A DNA stretch of 64,000 nucleotides from Eukaryota sp. TZLM1-RC (lineage: Eukaryota; Metamonada: BaSk clade), in NCBI GenBank assembly GCA_040285825.1, contig JAUPSS010000002.1:806001-870000 (forward strand), in the 5' to 3' direction. The notes under the pieces were generated by a model, which saw only the letters and a list, made by a program, of their open reading frames with translations, was not told where the DNA came from and ran no database searches. Positions within the stretch are counted from its first letter, which is position 1. The number at the start of each line of letters is the position of its first letter. The translations under genes and the position numbers were made by a program. This document shows, one piece after another, positions 32,561 to 42,088 of the stretch.

Positions 32561-33600
32561 CAACTACATCGCCACTTTGGACCTTCCAAAAGCTTTTTGG
32601 CAGATGAAAGTCGCTGACGAGGATATTGAAAAGACATCCATCTCTTTCCCTGGCAGATCCATTATGTTTAAAAGGGCATGTTTCGGATTAAAGAATATCC
32701 CAGCAATTTTTCAAAATGTTATGATGGAAATTTTTCAGATAGACGGAGTGTTCATATACATTGATGACATAATCATAATTGGATCAACCCTTCAACAATT
32801 TTTAGAAAGAATTCAAAGGGTACTGCAATGCGCAAGGGATAGAAGAGTCAACATTGGATTGAAAAAATGTAAATTCGTTACTGACAAACAACCAATTGAC
32901 ATTTTAGGCAGCACTTTCCAATATAAACAACGTAAAATTAGTCAAAAACGAGTCGATGCTTTAATTAACATCCATGCTCCAAAAACAATAAAAGAAGTTC
33001 GGTCATTAGTCGGCTCAGTCAATTTCATCAGAGACTGGCTCCCAAACATTTCACAACTAATTGCACCCATAAACGAATTAATCAAACACAAACAACGCCG
33101 TGTCAACTGGGAAAGCAAACACGACCAACTATTAGAACAAATAAAAGAATTAATCATTAATCATATGCCTCTGGAATTACCATCACCAGACAAACGCATT
33201 TTAATAAGCACCGATGCATCAGACATCGCAGTAGGAGGAGTTATCTGGCAAGAGGTCGAACCATATGCACCCATAGGAACTGCATTAAAAGATAGAAAAG
33301 TAAAACCAATCTCTTTTTACAGTAGAATATTAACTGATACTCAAAAACGTTGGTCAACATTACAAAAAGGAACTATACGCAATATTATTAATACTAACAG
33401 AAAGCCATTTAGAAAGCTTCCTCATCACTCGACACTTAACCATATTCACCGACCATAGAAATATTGCGTTCCTCGCCACAGCTCCAGAAAAGAACAGAAT
33501 AGTCAAAAGATGGTTACCTATTTTATCAGAATTTGATTTTGATATAGTACATGAGAAAGGAGAAGACAATCACTGGGCAGACATGATGTCACGAAACATT
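32550..33600 (+). pseudogene. Reverse transcriptase and RNase H of the gypsy element, N-terminally deleted
   Basis: The RT starts abruptly with SQANYIATLDLPKAFWQMKV, that is, at the block containing the first catalytic Asp. The fingers region before it is missing. It continues with FKRACFGLKNIPAIFQNVMM, the YIDD active site (VFIYIDDIIIIGS) and the thumb. The connection and RNase H follow: RILISTDASDIAVGGVIW, then PISFYSRILTDTQKRWSTLQ. The frame shifts at about 33380, and VTRIFTDHRNIAFLA-like and EFDFDIVHEKGEDNHWADMM blocks follow in another frame. It cannot make an active RT as assembled. Confidence 0.85.
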
Positions 33601-35258
33601 GATGACAATTCAGTAATACCAGAATTAAATCACATCAGTCACCCACACGATCCTTACTGGCACGGTGAAATTCCACCCCCAGATGACGATTCCGACTATG
33701 AAAGTCCAGAACCAATCCACATTCGCGAATTATCAAGACACCCAGATTTACCAATCTTTTCAAATTGGTTATCCAAAGTAAGAGCAGAACAACAACTGGC
33801 CATTAGCAATAACGATCCATTATTCAAAAACGCCACACTCTGCAGAAACACAGAAATTTGGCTTAATAATAATAATAAAATGATAATACCGACCAAACTA
33901 AGAAAAACAGCACTCAATCTAATACACGGATTAACACAATCAGGCCACCCAAGCAAAAACGAAAGTCTTCACAAGCTTTCCAAAAGTGATTTTTACTGGC
34001 CAACATGAGAAAAGACCTCATCAAACACATCGAAAAATGTCCTACTTGTCAGAAAACAGCCCCCATAAAACAATCAAAGACTCCCTCAACGGGCTCACTG
34101 TGGGCAAATCGTCCATTTGCTAAACTAAATGTAGACACAATTGGACCTCTGAATAAAGATAATAATGATAATAAATACTTATTAGTTTTCGTCGACAGTT
34201 TCACTAGATATACAATACTAGTGCCACTGAAAGAACTCAATGCTTTAGAAGTGGCAGATGCATTAATTTGGAATATCTGTGCAATATTCGGCATACCTAT
34301 GGCTATACATAGTGATAATGGCCCAGAGTTCGCCAATGAAACATTCAAATTGCTATGCCAGAGAATGTCAATTGAAGTCACAAATTCAATTCCATATCAC
34401 TCTGAAAGTAATGGATTGGTAGAAAGGAAACATAGGGATGTAATTCAATGTATAAGAAGATTATTAATAGATTACAATGACTATGACGCTTGGTCCACAT
34501 ATGTCCCAATTACACAGTTATTAATTAACTCAACCAAAAGCAGAATCACAAACCACACCCCCTATGAATTGATTTTCGGGTCATCTATCCGCCCTAGATC
34601 AGACCCTGCTAACATCCTTGGCGGCATATTCGATTTTGAATCCAATGTCCCACTTTTACAAGACCTCAAACTTAAAACTGATCGTCTCCAAAAGAAATGG
34701 GAGGAAGCAGAGAACCACCAATTATTAAACAAACCCAGTCAGAATAATATTAATAATAATACAGAAACCACATTTAATATTGGTGACTATATTCTTCGAA
34801 AAGCTAAGCAAAACAGCAAATTGCATGGATCTTGGTTAGGCTCATTTTTAATTATAGAAATCCCATCCAATTCCACATTGACAGTTAAGAACCTGACGAC
34901 TGGTGATGAGACAAAGGTATCAAAGAGGGACTGCAAAATATACAACGCTGACGATTCTAACGATGTTGATTTACTCAGGGCAATCGCAGCCACCGATTCA
35001 GGTAAACATGTCATCGAAGAAATCCTTGAGGAATATAAAACATCTCAGGGACCCTTCTGTACTGTGAAATGGTTTGGTGGAGAAACTACCGAGGAACCAC
35101 TCCATTCGATCAGATATTCAGAAGCGTATAAGCAATTTATTAGTAAGCCAAATAAAAGAAAACGCAAAGCTAATATATCCAATAGCTCGTCTCAGGCTCT
35201 CCCCGTGCCTCGACGAAAGCGTTATCCGCAAAGGAAGCGGAACAACAATAGTAAGTAA
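33583..35258 (+). pseudogene. Integrase with chromodomain-like C-terminus (gypsy)
   Basis: Frames 33583-34008 and 34005-35258 overlap by one shift. The zinc-binding HHCC module is HGLTQSGHPSKNESLHKLSK, then KHIEKCPTCQK. The DDE core has VDTIGPL, DNGPEFANETFKLLCQRM and HSESNGLVERKHRDVIQCIR, giving Asp, Asp and Glu with normal spacing. The C-terminal KHVIEEILEEYKTSQGPF followed by CTVKWFGGETTEEPL is chromodomain-like, as in chromovirus integrases that target modified histones. The last residues are strongly basic (RRKRYPQRKRNNN). The 34005-35258 frame is intact for 417 codons. Confidence 0.88.
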
Positions 35259-35286
35259 TTTTAATTAACGAAACGGGAGAAGGTAG

Positions 35287-35392
35287 TGTAGGTATCTCAC
35301 TAGTGAGTACCTTTATATAGAATGACATTTAATAAAATTAACTTTATCTTAACTCTCTTTACATCCAGCTAGCATAATGCCCAACGGCAACA
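35287..35392 (+). repeat. Right LTR, 106 bp
   Basis: It matches the left LTR except for one C/T difference (AACTCTCTTT versus AACTCCCTTT) and is followed by the AATT target duplication and sequence that continues the Fanzor D frame. Confidence 0.95.
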
Positions 35393-35440
35393 AATTAAAA
35401 CTAATTTTCTGTTTCAAAGTGTAATTCGAAATATCCATGA
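35393..35440 (-). pseudogene. Fanzor copy D, N-terminal continuation beyond the gypsy insertion
   Basis: If the gypsy element and one AATT are removed, the minus-strand Fanzor D frame continues without a stop from NYLNFFHPILQ back through TLKQKISF to an ATG at about 35438. The adjacent LINE tail begins at about the same place, so part of this N-terminus may be LINE-derived or truncated. Confidence 0.55.
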
Positions 35441-35552
35441 AGCTTTAGCTAGACAGCAAGCAAATCAAGATTTTGTAGAGGAAATCTTGGTTCAATGATA
35501 GTTGTCCCATTAGTTATGAGTAAATTTAATTAAGTGTGCATGTTCAATAAAT
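35425..35552 (+). mobile_element. LINE 3' tail fragment (family 1)
   Basis: The plus strand encodes the final residues of the LINE polyprotein (EALARQQANQDFVEEILVQ, then stop). It is followed by the family 3' end TAATTAAGTGTGCATGTTCA and ATAAATAAA. It is a very short 5'-truncated copy. Confidence 0.85.
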
Positions 35553-35699
35553 AAAAATATACATATCTTTAATTACTTTTTTGGCTTCAATCTTTGATTG
35601 TTCCAAATCTGAAATATTTTCGTTTGACTTCGCAACAAACATCCGCGTTAAAACTAATTTAATTAAAATTAATTATTGATTCTAATTTGATTGATTCGC

Positions 35700-36790
35700 T
35701 TAAATCTGGTAGTTGAATTGAAAAATCATTAAAATCGAAATACGCATCATAGTCGTATTCATGCATTGAAGACACAGTTTCGATTGTGGAAAATGTTTCT
35801 TAATCTGAAGGGAATCAAAATCATAACCATTCATCAACTCAATCTCTAACTTCCTATACTCAGTATTTTCATACTGACATAGCAAAAAAATTTAAGGATG
35901 TTCCTCTGACAGTAGCTAAGTGGTTATTGTGAACACACTTAGAAAGCAAAGTACGCTTGTCATGGTCCTTGATTGTACTATTTATTGCTCTTTTTACAAT
36001 TTTTATTGGAGGTTTCTCGACAATAGATTGAAAATGATGATGAAAAAACGCAGTCATATTTCATCAAGAACACGGATTACTTGATGTAGATGTTCAGCCA
36101 GAATTTGTGTATTATCATTTCGCCACAATTGAGTAGTTTTGATTTGTACTAACAGTTGAGCAAGTTCTTTTTTTCTTTCAATGGAAACTTTAGTTAATCC
36201 CAAAGAAAAAAATAATTTGTCTGTGTTGTAGCCAATAAGTAACCCTTGCTTAACCTTAATCAATAAGTCAATAACTGAATTAATCATATCCTTCTCTGAT
36301 GAACATAAGTGAATAGAACAGTCCTCTGATTAAGGAATCACTTTTGTGGAGAAGATGTGTGACTCTTTCGCATCTTCATATACAAATGCCAAAGCAAGCA
36401 TAATGAGGGAATCTTGATGAGGATTTGACAGTAGTTCCTCTCTCTATGTTTCATGTTCTTCCTTACTTTTAGGAATTTCGGCATCAGGTTCTTGAGGCAA
36501 TACAGTGGGTTTCTCAAAGGAAAAGTTTAGATTGTTAGGTGATTTTTGCGATTTTGAAATAATATTCACATCAAGACGTTGGGTGTTGGTAAAGACTCTT
36601 CTAAACGCCAAGAGACAATGCAGCGGACGAGAAGCTTGAGAGACATTTTCAATAATGCATAATTGTCTTCTTTTGATTTCAGGAGTGAGTCTAGATCCAA
36701 AGTGAGAATGACGGTTGAGGATAATTTCAGAAGATGTAGAAAGCAGCGAAGCAACACGTTCTCTGTTTTCTTCTTACCTACCAAGAGGTA
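35700..36790 (-). pseudogene. Unidentified host-like gene, broken by stops and shifts
   Basis: One minus-strand reading can be followed from about 36780 (ENRERVASLLSTSSEIILNR, SRPLHCLLAFRRVFTNTQRL) through KPTVLPQEPDAEIPKSKEEH, a stop, DSLIMLALAFVYEDAKESHI, a second stop, and then MINSVIDLLIKVKQGLLIGY and LAEHLHQVIRVLDEI. Frames 35869-36057 and 35700-35885 may be its end. It looks helical and repeat-like (HEAT/ARM style), but I do not recognise the family. Confidence 0.45.
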
Positions 36791-36796
36791 CGTAGT

Positions 36797-37577
36797 ATGA
36801 AACGGTGGGCGGGTCAATACCCAGGTTCAACGACACAGGGGGGAGGTCGTCTGACATGTAATGAGAATTATGAGCTCAATTATCAAATTTTGCACTTGTC
36901 ACCCCATTCTCGACTTATGGTTGCCTGTTCTCGTAGGTTTTTAACCCTCAATTTTGTTTTGGGAGGGTTCACACTTTACACACACTTTTCTCATTCCTTT
37001 TCTATTGTCAACATTGTTGACAGTTTTTCTTGTGTAAGTTCTTCTTGTGTCTTACATGAGCTATCCCATCATCATGACAAGTTGATGATTGTGACACTCA
37101 ACATGAACAAGACTTACAAAAAAGTTACAATCATTCTAGAAGAATAAGAGTCTTTGACAACGATGTGGAGAAGATAGATTTTGTCTATGCTCAACATGTT
37201 GGTCAGAATCAAGACTTTCGCAAGTTGACATTTCTGATCCCATTGACAGATTTTTTTCCTAAATACCCTTTATTTGAACCTTCAACGTTAGCATTCTATA
37301 GGAATAGAGGTGGTCTGTATACAGGTGGTTTGTATATAGGCGGTCTGTTTGGTTGAATAATAATTCCCCTCAGAATCCCCCAGGCCTCACTCCCCCTGGA
37401 AATCTCCCTGGTCTAAAGCTTTCAATTTCTGTTGCTTTAGTCGTGGTTTTTTCTGTCATTTCTGTTTTCTCATCAACCTATGCCGTTTTTCTTCCATTAA
37501 CTGTTCCATTAACTGCTCCATTGTTTAGGAAAAAAATTTTCACAATTTCTTTGTATTCACTTTCTGCTATTTCTTAA
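36797..37577 (+). pseudogene. Unidentified gene with C-terminal membrane segment, frameshifted
   Basis: Three plus-strand frames follow each other: 36797-37147, a continuation from about 37138 (RIRVFDNDVEKIDFVYAQHV to 37356), and 37353-37577. The last contains one hydrophobic span (LKLSISVALVVVFSVISVFS), so the product would be tail-anchored or type I. The middle part has beta-rich repeats reminiscent of WD or beta-propeller blades (LMVACSRRFLTLNF). It lies head to head with the broken gene on the left. Function unknown. Confidence 0.4.
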
Positions 37578-37798
37578 CCATTTACTTGATCTTCCATCAC
37601 TGCAAACTTAGTTATTCAACTATTTAAATCCTTGGTGCAGGAATCCGCGATCCTAATTTTTGAATTAATTTCTGTGTTTTTTGACAGTAGAAACAACAAC
37701 TGTTATGGAACTCATCAATTGAAAGAAACCTCATGAGTTATAACCAGCCTTTTTAAATAAAAAGTTCCCATTTTCTTTGGTTGGTTCTGTGAACTTCG
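37578..37798. other. Intergenic, no gene seen
   Basis: Short AT-rich flank between the membrane-gene remnant and the decayed gypsy element. No frame or motif recognised. Confidence 0.4.
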
Positions 37799-40307
37799 TT
37801 GTTCTCAGTCTCTGATTCCAAGTTCAACTTGATATTTTTAAACAATCACCTTACACATAATTCAATCAGTTCCATATATAAGATAAGCAAAACTAATTCG
37901 AATTGTAAACAAATATATCCATTAAAAAAATTTAGTGAGTCGTCCAATTCTGTGAATTTTATCCCAAGTGTAAGACTATCCAGGGTGACAGGAGACCCAA
38001 AAAGTTCTAACGGGGAACTTTGGTTGAACTGCTCAATTAACAACGTGAAAGTACAAGGCAAAAATGACAATGGAGCTGCATTTTTAGCATTGTCATTGGA
38101 TTTGGCCTTGAACTGTAAAAAGACGGTTAATGACCATAAAATTGTGGAATACTTATCGGCAAATGGTATTCGCTCCATGACCCTAGGAGGTGCAAGTGGT
38201 GTTTTTGCTCTAATTGTGGGTAGCTAGGCCACTCAAGTACTTTTAAGAATCGAACTCCAAATCAGACCTGGTACCAACAATTCTTTGATTGGAAGAGACT
38301 TATTACAAACCTTGGTGCTACGTACACAGCATGGTTTAAAAATTAGTTTGGATCGCGAACATTGCACCATTTTGAATGCTGAATGTGATTTTGATAGTAG
38401 AATTTTTCAACCAATCAGATTCATAGAACAATTGAGTAACAAATCAGACTTAGGTAATGATTTAGGGCACTCCTCATTCAGACATAATTTAGATGAATTG
38501 TGCTGTAGAATATGCTTGGATGACATTAAAGATAAGGAAAGCCTAGTCGTGCTACAAATAAATACAAAAATTTGTTTAGTGAACTAACTCACCCGAATGG
38601 AATTGATTGTCAGCCAATAACCATTACATTTTATGACGAAAGTATGGTCGTCAAAAAAAAGCTCAAAAATTAAACCGAAAAACAAAGAATAGCCGAGGAA
38701 ATTTTCCACATATTGATCCTTAATCGAGTTGCAATGTGCGAACAGTTTCAATTCAGTAATCCCATTTGTTTTGTTATTTAACCTGATCACATAAAACCAC
38801 GGTTAACTGGAGATTTTAGTGGTATAGGTGGAATAAATGATTTAACTCAAGCTGTACAGCCAAATTTGCCCAGGATTAGCGACAGTTTAAAGCTTCTAGG
38901 TAAAGTCAAATTATATAGCAACTCTAGTTTTACTTAAGGCATTTTGACAGTTCAAAATTGCTAAAAACATATTTATAAAACTACCGCATCAATTCCCGGG
39001 ATGTCAATCAGTTTCAAAAAGGGTTGTTTTGGTTCAAACATTGGTGTAGCCTTACGAAACACGATTATAGAAGTATTTGATTCTGAAGGTGTATTTATAT
39101 ATTTTGATGATATTATAATAGTAGCTTCAACCTTGGATGAATTTTCCAGAGTAAGTACGGTCTTAGAACGCGCCAAACGTTTCATAGTTAACCAGGGCCT
39201 ACACAATTGCATATCCTAAATTTGAGGATCCTAAATTTGATATTTTTGACACTGGAATTTTGAAGATCAGGCAAGAACAACTTATAAGTATTGATTCAAA
39301 CCCAGATCATTAAAAAATTACAACTATGATTCTTCTATCCAACTATATACCAACAATCGTGGAAGATTGTTATTCCAGATAACTTATAAAAGCAGACTTT
39401 AACCATCATTCATGGGCATGCAAATGTTGGTCATCCTGGTGTGGCGAGTAGCGTAATGAAATTACTTGAAAGTGATTACTTTTGGCCAAACATGCACAAA
39501 GATATGATTAATCATATTGACAGATGTCTAGCAGATCAAAAGACGACACAAGTGCCTAAAAATGTCATTGATTCAACTCGCTCCCAGTAGTATGTTTGAA
39601 CTAATAAAATCAGCTAATGTAGATATTCCCTTTGTTAAAGGTCTTGAACCAAAACTTGAAAGAATTTCAAAGAAGAGAGAAGAGGCAGAGCCCAGACAAG
39701 CTCAACAACATCCTGGAATTTTACAAACATAGGAACCCTTTTAATCAAGGTGACTTAGTTTTGCGATTAAAGACTAATGGTAAACTCCATGGTTGCTTCG
39801 CTGACCCTTTTCTCATTGAAAACGGCTAGCACTAATCATTGTAAGCTATACCTCTTTGACTTCCTTATTGAAGATATAAATTGACATAAAAACATTGATG
39901 CGGTCAAATGGAAGAATCTGTTATTAAGATTATAGATAACTTTGATTTTATAGACTCAAATAATAATAAAGTTCCTTATTGCACCGCAGTTTGGTATGGC
40001 GGCGAGACATCGTCTGTCCCAGTTGCTGATGTCAAAACCACTGAGGCATACTAATTATATTTGCGTATTCTTAATCCTCGAATTACCAGGAACCGGAAAG
40101 TAAATTCGAATTATAAATCCAAGATTAATTCCCCTGCAGTTAATTCTTGTAGCTCTTGTACGAGATCTAAGGGAGGGAAAAGTTAGTGTTGTACTGTGGA
40201 CAATTGGTCTAGTATAGATTTCACTAGTGATGGCCTTTATAAGTACCAGTGACATTTAATAAATACCTTTAATCTTTAGCTATTGTGATCTATATATGTC
40301 AACAGCA
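37799..40307 (+). mobile_element. Second Ty3/gypsy copy, decayed, with right LTR
   Basis: Gypsy modules appear in order on the plus strand. An aspartic-protease-like segment is at 37990-38330 (INNVKVQGKNDNGAAFLALS, where the usual DTGA/DNGA Asp is preserved as NDNGA, then SLIGRDLLQTLVL). An RT piece is at 39001-39219 (ISFKKGCFGSN and VFIYFDDIIIVAS). An integrase zinc module is at 39410-39545 (HAGHPGV, SDYFWPNMHKDMINHIDRC), integrase C-terminal parts at 39632-39829, and a chromodomain-like end near 39910-40055 (CTAVWYGGETSSVPV). A purine tract (AAGGGAGGGAAAAG) precedes TG at 40187, where an LTR related to the first element begins. It belongs to a related but distinct lineage from the 30212 element and retains the protease that element lacks. 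Confidence 0.8.
40187..40307 (+). repeat. Right LTR of the second gypsy copy
   Basis: Starts TGTTGTACTGTGGACAATTG. It shares TTTCACTAGTGATGG and GACATTTAATAAA with the 106-bp LTRs and probably ends at GTCAACAGCA. No partner LTR was found on the left. Confidence 0.6.
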
Positions 40308-40538
40308 TCACTGGAATCATTATTGTCAAATTTAGATTATTTGGTTGCGTCATTTCCTGTTGAAGTTTCAGCAAGAGGAAGAGTAGGTAATGGCTGCACT
40401 TCATTGATGACAAGATTACTCATTCAAAAGTCCAACAAAACCATCTGTAAGGAATTAGCACTTCAAGTTCTCACTTGCTTTTACCGCTCCTTTTCTTCTA
40501 GAGAATCTCGATTATGGTTGTCTGATGGAGTGAAATGA
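40296..40538 (+). CDS. Short hypothetical ORF, 80 aa
   Basis: An ATG frame (MSTASLESLLSNLDYLVASF) of mixed helical character follows the decayed gypsy LTR and may even use an ATG inside it, as gag does in the other element. It could be the truncated 5' end of a host gene (SSRESRLWLSDGVK, then stop) or a fusion product. No family recognised. Confidence 0.35.
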   Translation: MSTASLESLLSNLDYLVASFPVEVSARGRVGNGCTSLMTRLLIQKSNKTICKELALQVLTCFYRSFSSRESRLWLSDGVK

Positions 40539-40704
40539 TGGACACACAAAATGGGCGGCGGCTCAAAAGTGTTGCAAACTCAGTATTTCACGTTGATTGT
40601 TAATAGGAAAAAATGTATTTATTAATAAGACGTATTTTATATATAATAAAGTACTAATTATGAATGGATTTAATTAAAAACAATAAGATTGAAAATCAAA
40701 AACG

Positions 40705-41424
40705 CTAGTGGACAATATACTTTGAATAATCACAACCATCTTCTCTGACTTCATTTATTAAATTCAAATGTCTTAATAAATCTAACATTTGTTTTCCTTT
40801 TGGATCAGCTTTTATATTGGTCAAATCCTTTAGGTCATTAAAAGTAAAGCAATTACTGCCCCCTAAAGCTGACCATTCTGCTATCAAATCCCTGTACTTG
40901 CCAGATTTGTTTCCTTTCTTCAATAGAATATATTTTTTCTTTAATAGTTTATTAATGTCAGATATAGCGTTGTTCACCTTAACCACAGTGTTTCTTTGCT
41001 TTAAATATTGTGGAATAGCATCAAGCTGTGCCTGTGTTATGATTGGAATGAACGGCGGACTGTCATCACTGACAATGTGTGATGACGTCGTGCTGACATG
41101 CGCCGAGGGGGCAGTTTGAGGCCTGGACTGTGGTGGTGGCCTCGAAACAGGTTTAGGAAGACAAGCTTCTAACTTATCAATGTAATCTGACTGTCTTGCA
41201 GCATAAGTACGCAATGGTTCCAAGACGGCCCTGATGTTTGAAAGTTCCTCAGGTAGTTCAATCACTTCTTGAATGGATTGTTCGATGTAAGTCAACTGTT
41301 CAGATAAGTCTGTCAAGAGAGGAGTACCAGAGGGGAGTGAGCGAAACTTGAGCAGATCGGTTAGATATTCAATCTTTGTATCAAAGTAATCAGCAAGATC
41401 AGATAAAGAACCTAATGACGACAT
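40705..41424 (-). CDS. SKA1: Spindle and kinetochore-associated protein 1 (SKA1)
   Basis: SKA1 is the microtubule-binding subunit of the Ska complex, which helps kinetochores hold on to depolymerising microtubules. The 239-aa protein has the expected two-part layout. Residues about 1-85 form an N-terminal helical region (DYFDTKIEYLTDLLKF, SEQLTYIEQSIQEVIELPEE) that would join the SKA1-SKA2-SKA3 bundle. A Pro/Ser linker follows. The C-terminal winged-helix domain spans about residues 125-239: IPIITQAQLDAIPQYLKQR, VVKVNNAISDINKLLKKKY, FTFNDLKDLTNIKADPKGK and LDLLRHLNLINEVREDG. The start is ATG 41424; an earlier in-frame position is not an ATG. It is a single intact frame. Confidence 0.88.
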   Translation of the reverse strand: MSSLGSLSDLADYFDTKIEYLTDLLKFRSLPSGTPLLTDLSEQLTYIEQSIQEVIELPEELSNIRAVLEPLRTYAARQSDYIDKLEACLPKPVSRPPPQSRPQTAPSAHVSTTSSHIVSDDSPPFIPIITQAQLDAIPQYLKQRNTVVKVNNAISDINKLLKKKYILLKKGNKSGKYRDLIAEWSALGGSNCFTFNDLKDLTNIKADPKGKQMLDLLRHLNLINEVREDGCDYSKYIVH

Positions 41425-42088
41425 CGGCAAATAGCGAAAAATGTCAAATAGTAGTAATGTGTTGGAGGATGTAGATGAGTTGAATGTGTAACTGAAGAGA
41501 TAAATCCAATATCACCCAATCCAAAATTGGATTTAGAATTTTTTAAAAAGCTGTGGTTTTTTCACCTTCAAAAATCAAACAGGGGTTTTTGTTATAACAG
41601 ATTTACCTAAATCTGATGAGATGAAACTTGGCAACTTTTGTCCGCCTGAGAATGCTAGTTTGAGTGTATAATGAGTGTGTAAGTAATTACCGTTCTACCA
41701 TATGATATATTAAGAACATCATTGACGATGAAACTCCATAAACATCTACAATTCTTACAGGTGACTAATCCATATCTAAGGAGTGGGTATAGAGTGGATT
41801 TGCTCACCTATAAGGTGGTGCGTTAGGCCCAAATTGTTTGTCCATACATTAACCTTATTTTTCCTCGAATCCACTTCTGTGACATCGTAAAATAATCATA
41901 TACACTCAGTAGCAATAAATTGAAATTACAATTTCTAATGTATTCTCAATAGCCAAGATTTAGCTAAATGCATTCTTCTGCACAAGGAATCTCATAGTGG
42001 CTTCAATCGTTTTTTGTCACGGTTTTGGTAGCCTACAAGCTATATTTATGCTAATAGTTGTCATTAACTAAACTATTAAACCCATTTG
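41425..42088. other. Intergenic, no gene seen
   Basis: The upstream flank of SKA1 followed by AT-rich sequence, up to the sharp start of the second phosphorylase repeat arm. Confidence 0.4.

Larger units (their letters stand above)
30212..35392 (+). mobile_element. Ty3/gypsy LTR retrotransposon, 5181 bp, AATT target duplication
   Basis: Two 106-bp direct repeats (30212-30317 and 35287-35392) begin TG and end CA and differ by a single base. They are flanked by AATT at 30208-30211 and 35393-35396, a 4-bp target duplication. A purine-rich tract (AAACGGGAGAAGGTAG) sits directly before the right LTR. The inside encodes gag, RT, RNase H and integrase with a chromodomain-like tail, in gypsy order. 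Near-identical LTRs mean recent insertion, yet the coding region has stops, frameshifts and a deletion. It was therefore probably mobilised in trans or carries assembly errors. Confidence 0.93.

Noticed and set aside
40296-40538. Reading the 80-codon frame as gypsy gag
   Set aside because: Its position at the LTR edge is suggestive, but it lies outside the element's right end and does not resemble the gag of the 30212 element.
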